Of a DNA stretch of 64,000 nucleotides, positions 7,801-17,034 are shown piece by piece. The position numbers and the translations under genes were made by a program. Numbering within the stretch: the first letter of the stretch is position 1; each line of letters opens with the position of its first letter. This stretch comes from an uncultured Castellaniella sp. Lineage in GTDB: Bacteria > Pseudomonadota > Gammaproteobacteria > Burkholderiales > Burkholderiaceae_B. The DNA is taken from contig NZ_CALKHS010000009.1 of NCBI RefSeq assembly GCF_937988725.1, positions 186,001-250,000 of the forward strand, given 5' to 3'. The notes beneath the pieces are model-generated. The model was not told the origin of the DNA and made no database searches. It saw only the letters and a list, made by a program, of their open reading frames with translations.

Positions 7801-10200
7801 ATGGCTAGGTCTTCGACTGCCATCCACCCCGCCGTCATGCGCCTCGCCAGCCAGATTCCCGCTCTGTCGCTCCGCCTTCCCCGACGGATCCTGTTGGCGC
7901 TGTGGCTGCTGGCGGGCTGCCTGGCGGCGGCGTCCGCCGGCGCGGCGCCCCAGCCCCAGGCCGGCGGCAAATACCAGGCCTACCAGTTCGGCCAGAGCGG
8001 CACGGCCTTGGGCGCCGGCCCCCGCCTGGGCGCTTTTCTGCAGAAAACCGAACCCGGACGGATCTTCCCCGGCGCCGACCGCATCGGCCCCGCCGAAGGC
8101 AAGCCCACCGTCGCTCGCGCCTACGCGGGAGACACGCTGCTGGGCTACGTCTACCTGACCACCGACGTCGTCAATACGCGCGGCTATTCCAGCAAGCCCA
8201 TCGACACCCTGGTGGGGCTGTCGCTCGACGGCAGGATCGTCGGCGCCAAGCTGGTCGAACACCACGAACCCATCGTGCTGATCGGCATCCCCGAGGCCAA
8301 GGTCGACGCCTTCATCCAGGGCTACGTCGGCAAGAACTACGTCCAGGAACCGCCACGGCCCGGGGCGCCGCCTCCGGTGGACATCGTCAGCGGCGCCACG
8401 GTCACGCTGATGGTGATCGGCGACAGCATCACCCGATCCGTCATGGCGGTGGCCCGCGACTACGGCATCGGCAGGGCCGGAGCCGCCCAGGCCGCGCCCG
8501 CCGAGCGGCGGGAGATCGACCCCGACGAGACCGGCCTCCAATCCTGGGACGCATTGCTGGAATCCGGCGCCGTCGGCAGACTGCACGTCAGCGTGGCCGA
8601 CATCAACCAGGCATTCGAGCAGACCGGGCGCGCCGCCGCCGCCGACAAACCCGAACCCGGCGAGCCCGACGACACCTTCATCGATCTGTACGCGGCCCTG
8701 GTCAGCGTGCCGGCCATCGGCCGCAGCCTGCTGGGGGATGCGGAATACCGGTACCTGAGCGAACGGCTGGCCCCGGGGCAATCGGCCATCCTGGTCGCCG
8801 GCAACGGCCGCTATTCGTTCAAGGGATCGGGCTACGTGCGCGGCGGCGTCTTCGACCGCATCGAAGTCATCCAGGAAGAACACAGCTTTCATTTCACCGA
8901 CCTGGATCACCAGCGCCTGGCCGATCTGATGGCCGACGGCGCCCCCCGGCTGCGCGAAATCGCCCTGTTCACCGTGCCATCCGACGCCGTCTTCGATCCA
9001 GTCGCCCCCTGGCGCCTGCAGCTCGCCGTGCAACGGGTGCTCAACGTCAGGGAAAAGGCCTTCACGACCCTGAACCTGAACTACACCCTGCCCCGGGATT
9101 TCACCCGGATCAGCGCGGCGGCGCCAGCCGCGCGGGCCGGCGGCGCGCCCGAGACGGCCGCCCAGGCGGCGCTGGACCAGGCGCAGGCCGAGGTCGAAGC
9201 CGCGCCCGCCCTGTGGCGACAGATCTGGGTGGCCAAGGCCCTGCAGATCGCGATCATTTCGATCGCCCTGCTGACGCTGATCGCGGTGTTCTTCTTCCAG
9301 AACCAGATCGTCAAGCACGAAGTCTTCTACCGGCGTTTCCGCACCGTGTTCCTGATCTTCACCCTGTTCTGGATCGGCTGGTACGCCCAGGCGCAGCTCT
9401 CGGTCGTCAACGTGCTCACGTTCACCACGTCGCTGCGCACGGATTTCAGCTGGGAATACTTCCTGATGGACCCGATCGTGTTCATCCTGTGGATCGCCAC
9501 GGCCATGTCCCTGATTTTCTGGAACCGGGGCGCGTTCTGCGGCTGGCTGTGTCCCTTCGGCGCCCTGCAGGAACTGACCAACCAGGTCGCGCAAAAACTG
9601 CGCGTGCCCCAGATCAAGGTGCCGCACGGCCTGAACACCCGCCTGGCCGGCCTGAAATACATCATCTTCCTGATCCTGTTCGGCATCTCGCTGTACGAGC
9701 TGGGCCTTGCGGAAAAATTCGCCGAGATCGAGCCCTTCAAGACTGCGATCATCCTGAAGTTCGTGCGCGACTGGCCCTTCGTGATCTTCGCCGCCGTGCT
9801 GCTGCTGGCGGGACTGTTCATCGAGCGCTTCTACTGCCGCTACCTGTGCCCGCTGGGAGCCGCCCTGGCGATCCCCGCGCGCCTGCGGATCTTCGACTGG
9901 CTGCGCCGCTACAAGACCTGCGGCAACCCCTGCCAGCTCTGCGCCGTCGAATGCCCCGTCCAGGCCATCAACCCGGAGGGCGACATCAACCCGAACGAAT
10001 GCATCCAGTGCCTGAACTGCCAGCAGCTCTACCACAACGACAAGCGCTGTCCGCACCTGATCCAGAAGAACGCCAAGCTCCGGCGCAGCAAGGCGCCGCC
10101 CCCGGACGCCGGCCTGCCCGGAGAAACCGTCGTCAGCCGCAAGCCTACCGTCCGCCCCCGCGCGGCCGCCGAACCACAGACCGATTCACCGACCCCATAG
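7801..10200 (+). CDS. nosR: NosR, membrane flavo-iron-sulfur protein for N2O reductase
   Basis: A 799-residue protein with the NosR layout: signal region, periplasmic FMN-binding domain (SGATVT, with T200 as likely FMN attachment), then membrane helices from about residue 475, cytoplasmic CGWLCPFGA and CRYLCPLGA motifs, and a C-terminal ferredoxin-like region with two Cys clusters (CGNPCQLCAVECP and CIQCLNCQQ). NosR passes electrons to NosZ and is needed for nosZ expression or maintenance. It is the first gene of a complete nos operon. ATG 7801 is chosen; ATG 7837 is an alternative, since neither has a strong ribosome-binding site. Confidence 0.96.
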   Translation: MARSSTAIHPAVMRLASQIPALSLRLPRRILLALWLLAGCLAAASAGAAPQPQAGGKYQAYQFGQSGTALGAGPRLGAFLQKTEPGRIFPGADRIGPAEGKPTVARAYAGDTLLGYVYLTTDVVNTRGYSSKPIDTLVGLSLDGRIVGAKLVEHHEPIVLIGIPEAKVDAFIQGYVGKNYVQEPPRPGAPPPVDIVSGATVTLMVIGDSITRSVMAVARDYGIGRAGAAQAAPAERREIDPDETGLQSWDALLESGAVGRLHVSVADINQAFEQTGRAAAADKPEPGEPDDTFIDLYAALVSVPAIGRSLLGDAEYRYLSERLAPGQSAILVAGNGRYSFKGSGYVRGGVFDRIEVIQEEHSFHFTDLDHQRLADLMADGAPRLREIALFTVPSDAVFDPVAPWRLQLAVQRVLNVREKAFTTLNLNYTLPRDFTRISAAAPAARAGGAPETAAQAALDQAQAEVEAAPALWRQIWVAKALQIAIISIALLTLIAVFFFQNQIVKHEVFYRRFRTVFLIFTLFWIGWYAQAQLSVVNVLTFTTSLRTDFSWEYFLMDPIVFILWIATAMSLIFWNRGAFCGWLCPFGALQELTNQVAQKLRVPQIKVPHGLNTRLAGLKYIIFLILFGISLYELGLAEKFAEIEPFKTAIILKFVRDWPFVIFAAVLLLAGLFIERFYCRYLCPLGAALAIPARLRIFDWLRRYKTCGNPCQLCAVECPVQAINPEGDINPNECIQCLNCQQLYHNDKRCPHLIQKNAKLRRSKAPPPDAGLPGETVVSRKPTVRPRAAAEPQTDSPTP

Positions 10201-10255
10201 CGCCCGACCGGCCACACGGCCAAGGCGCCATGCACACCACTCCTGGGAGAAGCCC

Positions 10256-12160
10256 ATGTCCGACCACCGCAACGACAAGACAGGCCTGAGCCGACGCAAG
10301 TTCCTCGGCACCGCCGCCATCACCGGCGCAGCCGCCGTCGGAGCCACCCACCTGGGCGCCAACGCCAAGGACGACCCGAAAAAAGGCCACCAGAGCATCG
10401 ACGTCGCCCCCGGCGAGCTCGACGAATACTACGCCTTCAATTCCGGCGGCCAGTCGGGCGAAGTGCGCATCCTGGGCCTGCCGTCCATGCGCGAACTGAT
10501 GCGTATTCCTGTCTTCAACATGTGCAGCGCCACAGGCTGGGGCCGCACCAACGAAAGCCGCAAGATCCTGTCCGACGGCCTGACGCCGGCCACCAGGGCG
10601 TTCGCCGAATCCATCGGCGGCGTGCTGCCCAACGGCGACGCCCACCACCCCCACATGTCCTTCACGGACGGCACCTACGACGGACGCTACATCTTCATCA
10701 ACGACAAGGCCAACACCCGCGTGGCGCGCATCCGCTGCGACGTGATGAAGACGGACAAGATCCTTGAGATCCCCAATGCCGACGGCATCCACGGCCTGCG
10801 TCCGCAGCGCTATCCGAAGACCGGCTACGTCTTCTGCAACGGCGAGCACATCGTGCCGCTGCCCAACGACGGCACGGTCATGGACGATCCCAAGAAGAAC
10901 TTCTGGGCGATCTACACCGCCGTGGACGGGGACACCATGAAGGTGGCCTGGCAGGTGCTGGTGGACGGCAACCTGGACAATGGTGACGCCGACTACCAGG
11001 GCAAGTATTCCTTCGCCACCTGCTACAACTCCGAAAAAGGCCTGTCCGTCACGGAAATGTCGGCCAACGAGCAGGACTGGGCGGTGGTGTTCAACATCAA
11101 GCGCATCGAGGAAGCCGTCAAGAAAGGCGACTTCAAAGAAATGAACGGCGTGCCCGTCATCGACGGACGCAAGGGTTCCAAGTACACGCGCTACATCCCG
11201 GTGCCCAATTCGCCGCACGGCTGCAACGCCGCGCCCGACGGCATCCACGTCGTCTTCAACGGCAAGCTCTCGCCCACGGTCACGGTGATCGACGTGCGCA
11301 AACTCGACGATCTGTTCGACGACAAGATCAAGGAACGCGACGTGGTCGTGGCCGAACCCCAGCTGGGCCTGGGGCCGCTGCATACGGCCTTCGACGGCCG
11401 CGGCAACGCCTACACCACGCTGTTCATCGACAGCCAGATGTGCAAATGGAACATCGAGAAGGCGAAGAAAGCCTATCAGGGCGAAAAGGTCGACCCCATC
11501 ATCCAGAAGCTGGACGTGCACTACCAGCCCGGCCACAACCACACCACCATGGGCGAAACCAAGGAAGCCGATGGCAAGTGGCTGGTGTCGCTGAACAAGT
11601 TCTCCAAGGACCGATTCCTGAACGTCGGCCCGCTGAAACCGGAAAACGACCAGTTGATCGACATTTCCGGCGACGAGATGAAGCTGGTGCACGACGGCCC
11701 CAGTTTCGCCGAGCCGCACGACATGCTGCTGGTCCACCGCTCCAAGGTCCGCCCCAAACACATCTGGGACCGCAACGACCCCATGTGGGAAGATGCCCGC
11801 CAGATGGCGGCCAAGGACGGCGTGACGCTGGAATCCGCGTCCAACGTCATCCGCGACGGCAACAAGGTGCGCGTGTACATGGTTGCCGTCGCTCCGGTCT
11901 TCAGCCTGCCCAGCTTCGAGGTGAACGAGGGCGACGAGGTCACGGTGGTCGTCACCAACATGGAGCGCATCGAGGACCTGACGCACGGCTTCACGCTGAC
12001 GGGCTACGGCATCGCCATGGAAATCGGACCCCAGGCCACCTCGTCGGTGACGTTCACGGCCTCGCGTCCCGGCGTGCACTGGTACTACTGCCAGTGGTTC
12101 TGCCATGCGCTGCACATGGAAATGTCGGGCCAGATGTACGTCAAGCCGAAGAAGGCCTGA
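10256..12160 (+). CDS. nosZ: Nitrous oxide reductase NosZ, clade I (Tat-exported)
   Basis: The 634-residue copper enzyme that reduces N2O to N2 in the periplasm, the last step of denitrification. A twin-arginine signal (SRRKFLG, residues 12-18) places it in clade I. The beta-propeller holds CuZ histidines in DAHHPHMS and GHNHTTMGE; the C-terminal cupredoxin domain has the CuA ligands in CQWFCHALHMEM (C612, W614, C616, H620, M623). A GGGAGAA site precedes the ATG. No missing ligand or frameshift is visible, so the enzyme should be functional. NosD, F, Y and L for copper and sulfur assembly follow. Confidence 0.98.
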   Translation: MSDHRNDKTGLSRRKFLGTAAITGAAAVGATHLGANAKDDPKKGHQSIDVAPGELDEYYAFNSGGQSGEVRILGLPSMRELMRIPVFNMCSATGWGRTNESRKILSDGLTPATRAFAESIGGVLPNGDAHHPHMSFTDGTYDGRYIFINDKANTRVARIRCDVMKTDKILEIPNADGIHGLRPQRYPKTGYVFCNGEHIVPLPNDGTVMDDPKKNFWAIYTAVDGDTMKVAWQVLVDGNLDNGDADYQGKYSFATCYNSEKGLSVTEMSANEQDWAVVFNIKRIEEAVKKGDFKEMNGVPVIDGRKGSKYTRYIPVPNSPHGCNAAPDGIHVVFNGKLSPTVTVIDVRKLDDLFDDKIKERDVVVAEPQLGLGPLHTAFDGRGNAYTTLFIDSQMCKWNIEKAKKAYQGEKVDPIIQKLDVHYQPGHNHTTMGETKEADGKWLVSLNKFSKDRFLNVGPLKPENDQLIDISGDEMKLVHDGPSFAEPHDMLLVHRSKVRPKHIWDRNDPMWEDARQMAAKDGVTLESASNVIRDGNKVRVYMVAVAPVFSLPSFEVNEGDEVTVVVTNMERIEDLTHGFTLTGYGIAMEIGPQATSSVTFTASRPGVHWYYCQWFCHALHMEMSGQMYVKPKKA

Positions 12161-12164
12161 TGCC

Positions 12165-13451
12165 ATGCGACGCGTCACCGCCCTGCGTGTCGACGCGGCC
12201 CGGGCGGCCGGGCTGATCCTCGCCGCCGCGTGGACGACGGCGGGGGCGGCGACCGTCGACATTCCCGCCGGCGCCCGCCTGCAGGATGCGATCGCGGCCG
12301 CCGCTCCCGGCGACGTGCTGCGCCTGGCGCCGGGCGACTACCCGGGCAATCTGGTGATCGACAAACCTCTGACGCTGGAAGGCCCGCCCGGGCGCGACGC
12401 CCGCATCCTGGGCGAACGCAAGGGCAGGACGATCTGGGTGCGGGCGGCCGACGTCACGCTCAGGCGCCTGAGCATCCGCCACTCGGGCCTGAGCCTGCCG
12501 GACATGGACGCCGGCGTCTTCCTGGACAAGACCGCCGCGCGCGCGCGCATCGCCGACAACGACATCCTGGACAATTCCGTGGGCGTCTACCTGTGGGGCG
12601 CCCGCGATGCCCTGGTGGAAAACAACCGCATCGTGGGCAATACGGGCTTGCGCGTCAATGAACGCGGCAACGGCGTCACGGTCTGGAACGCCCCCGGATC
12701 GAAAGTCGCGGGCAACGACATTTCCGAAGGCCGCGACGGCATTTTCTCCAACAACAGCCGGGAAAACGTCTTCAGCGGCAACGTCTTCCACCATCTGCGC
12801 TACGCCGTGCACTACATGTACACCAACGACAGCGAGGTCAGCGGCAACGTCTCTCGCGACAACGACATCGGCTACGCGATCATGTTCTCCCGCCGCCTGA
12901 CGGTGCGCGACAACATCGCCGTGCGCAGCGCGCACCAGGGTCTGATGCTCAACGCCACGGACGATTCCCGCATCCAGGGCAATGTGGTCGTCGATGCGGA
13001 AAAATGCGTCTTCGTCTACAACGCCAACCTCAACGAACTGGCCGACAACCGATTCCAGGACTGCGGCATCGGCGTGCACTACACCGGATCCGAGGGCAAC
13101 CGCATCCACGGCAACGCCTTCATCCAGAACCAGAATCAGGTCAAGTACGTCGGCACCCGCTACCTGGAGTGGTCGCTGGACGGACGCGGCAACTACTGGT
13201 CCGACCTGTCGGCCTTCGACCTGGACGGCGACGGCATCGGCGACACCGCCTATCGCCCCAACGGCCTGATCGATCAGGTCATCTGGCGGGCGCCCAATGC
13301 GCGCCTGCTGCTCAACAGCCCGGCCGTCACCATCGTGCGCTGGGCCCAATCGCAGTTTCCCGCCATCCTGCCCGGCGGCGTGATCGACAGCGCGCCCTTG
13401 ATGGCGCCCCCTGTTTCACCCGCCTGGAAACACTACGAGGCCTTGCCATGA
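12165..13451 (+). CDS. nosD: NosD, periplasmic copper-site maturation protein
   Basis: A 428-residue right-handed beta-helix protein with repeated carbohydrate-binding/sugar-hydrolase-like (CASH) turns such as ARIADNDILDNSVGVYL and VSGNVSRDNDIGYAI, ending in GRGNYWSDLSAFDLDGDGIGD. A signal peptide (LILAAAWTTAGAA) follows the start. ATG 12165, 4 nt after the nosZ stop, is used; the open frame upstream to 12105 lies inside nosZ. NosD works with the NosFY ABC transporter to build the CuZ centre, receiving copper from NosL in current models. Its stop overlaps the nosF ATG. Confidence 0.96.
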   Translation: MRRVTALRVDAARAAGLILAAAWTTAGAATVDIPAGARLQDAIAAAAPGDVLRLAPGDYPGNLVIDKPLTLEGPPGRDARILGERKGRTIWVRAADVTLRRLSIRHSGLSLPDMDAGVFLDKTAARARIADNDILDNSVGVYLWGARDALVENNRIVGNTGLRVNERGNGVTVWNAPGSKVAGNDISEGRDGIFSNNSRENVFSGNVFHHLRYAVHYMYTNDSEVSGNVSRDNDIGYAIMFSRRLTVRDNIAVRSAHQGLMLNATDDSRIQGNVVVDAEKCVFVYNANLNELADNRFQDCGIGVHYTGSEGNRIHGNAFIQNQNQVKYVGTRYLEWSLDGRGNYWSDLSAFDLDGDGIGDTAYRPNGLIDQVIWRAPNARLLLNSPAVTIVRWAQSQFPAILPGGVIDSAPLMAPPVSPAWKHYEALP

Positions 13452-14350
13452 CCGTGACAGCTTCGCCCATCGACCTGCGCCGCGTGACCAAGCGCTACGG
13501 CGCCCAGCGCGCCGTGGACGACGTCAGCCTGTATCTGGAACCCGGTGAATGCGTCATCCTGGCCGGCCACAACGGCGCCGGCAAAAGCACGCTGATCAAG
13601 CTGATCCTGGGCCTGATCAGACCGGAATCGGGCACCGTGCGCGTGCTGGGCGACCTGGCCGCCAGCCCCGCCGCCGTCCGCGGCCGCCGCCAGATCGGCT
13701 ACCTGCCGGAAACCGTGGCGCTGCACCCCTCGCTGACGGGATCCGAAACCCTGGCCTTCTACGCGCGCCTGAAAGGCCTGTCCACCCAGGGCAACGCGGC
13801 GCTGCTGGCCCGGGTGGGCATCGCCGAGGCCGCCGGCCGGCGGGTGGGCGGCTATTCCAAGGGCATGCGGCAACGACTGGCCCTGGCGCAGGCCCTGCTG
13901 GGCAAGCCGCGCATCCTGTTGCTGGACGAGCCCACGACGGGCCTGGATCCGGCCTCGCGCCTGCTGTTCTACGACATCGTGCGCGAGTTGCGCGACACCG
14001 GCGCCGCCATCCTGCTGTCCACTCACGCGCTGGCCGAACTCGAGGGCCACGCCGACCGCGTCATCGTGATGCAAAAGGGGCGCAAGACCGCGGATGGCAG
14101 TCTGAGCGATCTGCGGCGGGATGCTGGCCTGCCGGCGCGCATCCGTCTGACGCTGGACGAAGAGCCCATCCGGATCCCCGAAGGCTGGCGGCGCATCGGC
14201 GCGCGCCGCCTGGAACTGAGCTGCCCCGAATCCGAGAAACTGCACCGGCTGCGCGATGCCCAGGCGCTGCCCCACGTCTGCGACATCGAACTGGAACACC
14301 CCGGGCTGGACGAGATGTACGCGCACTTTCTACGCCGGGAGGACGCATGA
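13448..14350 (+). CDS. nosF: NosF, ABC transporter ATPase for CuZ biogenesis
   Basis: A 300-residue ATPase with Walker A (GHNGAGKST), signature YSKGMRQR, Walker B ILLLDEPT and switch histidine in LLSTHALAE. The C-terminal 80 residues are typical of NosF and end in HPGLDEMYAHF. It energises the NosFYD complex at the inner membrane. ATG 13448 overlaps the nosD stop (ATGA), and its own stop overlaps nosY in the same way, so the order is translationally coupled. Confidence 0.96.
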   Translation: MTVTASPIDLRRVTKRYGAQRAVDDVSLYLEPGECVILAGHNGAGKSTLIKLILGLIRPESGTVRVLGDLAASPAAVRGRRQIGYLPETVALHPSLTGSETLAFYARLKGLSTQGNAALLARVGIAEAAGRRVGGYSKGMRQRLALAQALLGKPRILLLDEPTTGLDPASRLLFYDIVRELRDTGAAILLSTHALAELEGHADRVIVMQKGRKTADGSLSDLRRDAGLPARIRLTLDEEPIRIPEGWRRIGARRLELSCPESEKLHRLRDAQALPHVCDIELEHPGLDEMYAHFLRREDA

Positions 14351-15177
14351 ACCCGACCCTGACCCTGATCCAGAAGGAAATCCGCGACGGACTGCGCAAC
14401 CGCTGGGTGCTGGCCATCGCGCTGCTGCTGGCCATGCTGGCTCTGTCGCTGGGGTTTCTGGGCAGCGCGCCCACCGGCAGCGTCAAGGTCGACCCCCTGA
14501 CCGTGACGGTCGTCAGCCTGTCGAGCCTGTCGATCTTCCTGGTGCCGCTGATCGCCATGCTGCTGTCCTATGACGCCATCGTCGGCGAAATCGACCGGGG
14601 CACCATGAACCTGCTGTTGAGCCATCCGGTCTCGCGCTCTCAAGTCATGGCGGGCAAGTTCTGCGGCCACCTGGCGATCCTGGCGCTGGCCATCGGCGCC
14701 GGCTACGGCCTGGCCGGCCTGGCGCTGCAACTGGTCTTCGGCGGCCTGGATCCGGCGGCCTGGGGCCCGTTCGCCCTGCTGATCGCCGCCAGCATCCTGC
14801 TGGGCGCCGCCTTCCTTTCGCTGGGCTACCTGATCAGCGCCCTGGTCCAGGAACGCCAGACCGCCGCCGGCCTCGCCATCGGCGTCTGGCTGTTCCTGGT
14901 GGTGATCTACGACATGGGCCTGCTGGGCGTGCTGGTGCTCGACCAGGGACGCACGATCACCGCGCCCATTCTGAACACGATCCTGCTGTTCAATCCGACC
15001 GACGTCTACCGCCTGCTCAATCTCACCGGCCACGAGAACATCGCCCTGTTTTCCGGCATGGCGGGACTGAGCGGCCAGGCGACGTTGTCGCCCTCGACGC
15101 TGCTGCTGGCCCAGGTACTGTGGATCGTCATCCCGCTGGCGCTGGCGACGCGCGCATTCAACCGGAGGGCGCTATGA
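14347..15177 (+). CDS. nosY: NosY, ABC transporter membrane subunit
   Basis: A 276-residue ABC-2 type permease with about six hydrophobic helices. It starts MNPTLTLIQKEIRDGLRNRW and carries YDAIVGEIDRGTMNLLLSHPVSR, the conserved cytoplasmic loop contacting NosF. It forms the membrane core of NosFYD for CuZ assembly. The start overlaps nosF (ATGA) and the stop overlaps nosL (ATGA). Confidence 0.95.
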   Translation: MNPTLTLIQKEIRDGLRNRWVLAIALLLAMLALSLGFLGSAPTGSVKVDPLTVTVVSLSSLSIFLVPLIAMLLSYDAIVGEIDRGTMNLLLSHPVSRSQVMAGKFCGHLAILALAIGAGYGLAGLALQLVFGGLDPAAWGPFALLIAASILLGAAFLSLGYLISALVQERQTAAGLAIGVWLFLVVIYDMGLLGVLVLDQGRTITAPILNTILLFNPTDVYRLLNLTGHENIALFSGMAGLSGQATLSPSTLLLAQVLWIVIPLALATRAFNRRAL

Positions 15178-15767
15178 CGACGACCGCCATGTCCCTCGGC
15201 CGCCGCAGCCGGCGTCTGCTGGGCGGCGTCGCGCTGGCCCTGCTGCTGGGCGCCTGCGGCGCGGGCGGCGCCGATTCCGGCCCGCTCCCGCCCCCCCATA
15301 CGATGAACGAACAGGCCATCGGCCACTATTGCGGCATGAATCTCTACGAACACGTCGGCCCCAAGGGCCAGATCCTTCTGCGCGACCGGGACGCCGCCGT
15401 CTGGTTTTCCACCATCCGGGAGGTCTTCGCCTACACGCTGCTGCCCGAGGAGCCCAAGACCATTCTGGCGATCTACGTCCAGGACATGGGGCAGGCGGAC
15501 AGCAAGGGCAACCCTCCGATGGACGCCTGGATCGACGCGCGCCGCGCGCACTTCCTGATCGAAAGCCGGACGGTCGGCGGGATGGGCGCGCCCGACGCCC
15601 TGCCCTTTGCCCGCCTGGAAGACGCCCAGGCCTACCGGCAGCGGTACGGCGGACGCATCGTCGGGTTCCGGGACATGCCGGAAGACTATGTGCTGCGATA
15701 CCTCGAACCCGCCACGCCCTCCGATGCGGGCGCCCGCGATTCCGTCACCTTCGGAGAGCCCGCATGA
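15174..15767 (+). CDS. nosL: NosL, outer-membrane copper chaperone lipoprotein
   Basis: A 197-residue lipoprotein: basic N-terminus, hydrophobic core and lipobox LGAC, then HYCGMNLYEHVGPKGQI, where the Cys and Met are the Cu(I)-binding motif of NosL. A second conserved part, MGAPDALPFARLEDAQAY, matches the NosL fold. NosL supplies Cu(I) to NosD for the CuZ site. ATG 15174 overlaps the nosY stop; a second ATG 15 nt later is possible. Confidence 0.94.
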   Translation: MTTTAMSLGRRSRRLLGGVALALLLGACGAGGADSGPLPPPHTMNEQAIGHYCGMNLYEHVGPKGQILLRDRDAAVWFSTIREVFAYTLLPEEPKTILAIYVQDMGQADSKGNPPMDAWIDARRAHFLIESRTVGGMGAPDALPFARLEDAQAYRQRYGGRIVGFRDMPEDYVLRYLEPATPSDAGARDSVTFGEPA

Positions 15768-16762
15768 CCACCGCCACCCGCCGCCGCTTCCTGGGCATCA
15801 CCGCCGCCAGCGCCGCCCTGCTGGGCGCCTCGCCGCTGCGCGCCGCCCTGTCCCGCCCCGGCGAGCTGCCGGAGCCTGTCGTCTGGCGCGGCATCGCGCT
15901 GGGCGCCGACGCCGAAATGCAGCTGCTGCATCCCGACCGCGCCCACGCGCAAAGACTGGTCCGCCTGGCCATCGGCGAGATCCACCGGCTGGAAAGCATC
16001 TTCAGTCTCTACCGCGACGACAGCGCGCTGGCGCGGCTCAACCGCGCGGGCCGTCTGGACGCGCCGCCCGCCGATCTCTGCCGCCTGATGTCCGAGGCCT
16101 GCGGCTTCGCAACCCTGACCGACGGTTACTTCGACCCGACCGTGCAGCCGCTGTGGCGCTGGTACGTCCGGCAGGGCCTGTCGCGCCGCCCGCCGGCTTT
16201 CGACCCGGACGCGCTGCGCCCCGTCCTGAACCACGTGGATCATCGGGCCATCCAGATCGAACCGGACCTGATCCGGTTCCGCCGCCCCGCCATGGAAGTC
16301 ACCCTGAACGGCATCGCCCAGGGCTACATCACCGACCGGGTGACGGAACTGCTGCGCGCCAATGGTCTGGAGCATGCCATGATCGACCTGGGCGAGGCCC
16401 GCGGCCTTGGGCGGCCGGACGCCAGCCGCCCCTGGCGCGCCGGGCTGGCCGATCCGAGCGATCGCACGCGCCTGATGGACACCATCGAACTGGACGACCG
16501 GGCGCTGGCGACTTCCGGCGGCTATGGGACGCCGCTGGACGATTCCGGCGCGCTGACCCATCTGTTCGACCCCCACACCGGCAGCGCGATGCCGCGCTGG
16601 CGCAGCGCCAGCGTGCGCGCCCTCGACGCCACCACGGCCGACGCCCTGTCCACGGCCTTTGCCTTGATGCCCGAATCCTCCATTCGTGCTATCATTTCGC
16701 GCCTTCCAGTGCAGGCGTGGCTGCTGCCCCCGGATTCCGGGACGCTGATTCGCCTGGGATAG
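15764..16762 (+). CDS. nosX: NosX, ApbE-like FMN transferase for NosR
   Basis: A 332-residue ApbE-family protein with a Tat-type signal (RRRFLGITAASAALLGA). ApbE features include FSLYRDDSALARLN, EVTLNGIAQGYITDRV and ALATSGGYGT, with metal ligands towards the C-terminus (ALDATTADALSTAFALM). It covalently attaches FMN from FAD to NosR in the periplasm; the NosR SGAT motif in this operon is the likely target. It ends the operon and overlaps nosL by ATGA. Confidence 0.94.
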   Translation: MTTATRRRFLGITAASAALLGASPLRAALSRPGELPEPVVWRGIALGADAEMQLLHPDRAHAQRLVRLAIGEIHRLESIFSLYRDDSALARLNRAGRLDAPPADLCRLMSEACGFATLTDGYFDPTVQPLWRWYVRQGLSRRPPAFDPDALRPVLNHVDHRAIQIEPDLIRFRRPAMEVTLNGIAQGYITDRVTELLRANGLEHAMIDLGEARGLGRPDASRPWRAGLADPSDRTRLMDTIELDDRALATSGGYGTPLDDSGALTHLFDPHTGSAMPRWRSASVRALDATTADALSTAFALMPESSIRAIISRLPVQAWLLPPDSGTLIRLG

Positions 16763-16821
16763 CTGGAAACACAGCGTGATATGACAGCTTCAAAAAAACA
16801 TGTTATATTTACGCCTCTTTA

Positions 16822-16898
16822 GCGGCTGTAGCTCAGTTGGATAGAGTACTTGGCTACGAACCAAGGGGTCGTGGGTTCGAATCCTGCCAGCCGCGCCA
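16822..16898 (+). tRNA. tRNA-Arg (anticodon ACG), CCA encoded
   Basis: A 77-nt cloverleaf: acceptor GCGGCTG pairs with CAGCCGC, D-arm GCTCAGTTGGATAGAGT, anticodon loop CTACGAA (ACG at 34-36, normally edited to ICG), T-arm GGGTTCGAATCC, discriminator G and encoded CCA. It lies 59 nt past nosX and could be reached by nos read-through. A terminator follows. Confidence 0.96.
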
Positions 16899-16926
16899 GA
16901 ATTACCCTGTCGTCTCGACAGGTTAG

Positions 16927-16961
16927 AAACCGCCTAGGGTCCAACGCCTAGGCGGTTTTTG
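16927..16961 (+). terminator. Intrinsic terminator after tRNA-Arg
   Basis: A perfect 12-bp stem (AAACCGCCTAGG at 16927-16938, complement at 16947-16958) with an 8-nt loop, followed by a T run. It ends the tRNA transcript and any nos read-through. Confidence 0.92.
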
Positions 16962-17034
16962 TTTGGGCCGCGCAAACGCGCGACGCCGGGCCCGCCCGGT
17001 TCCCGGTCGCGCCGGGAACTGGCACCGGCCCGGA

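Noticed and set aside
6874..10056. Minus-strand open frame of 1060 codons opposite nosR and the upstream genes
   Set aside because: Antisense shadow of nosR and the glycosylase gene; Gly/Val/Asp-rich composition, no family motif, no start signal.
10145..12262. Minus-strand 705-codon frame opposite nosZ
   Set aside because: Shadow of nosZ with His/Val/Asp-rich filler; nosZ itself has all copper ligands and a Tat signal.
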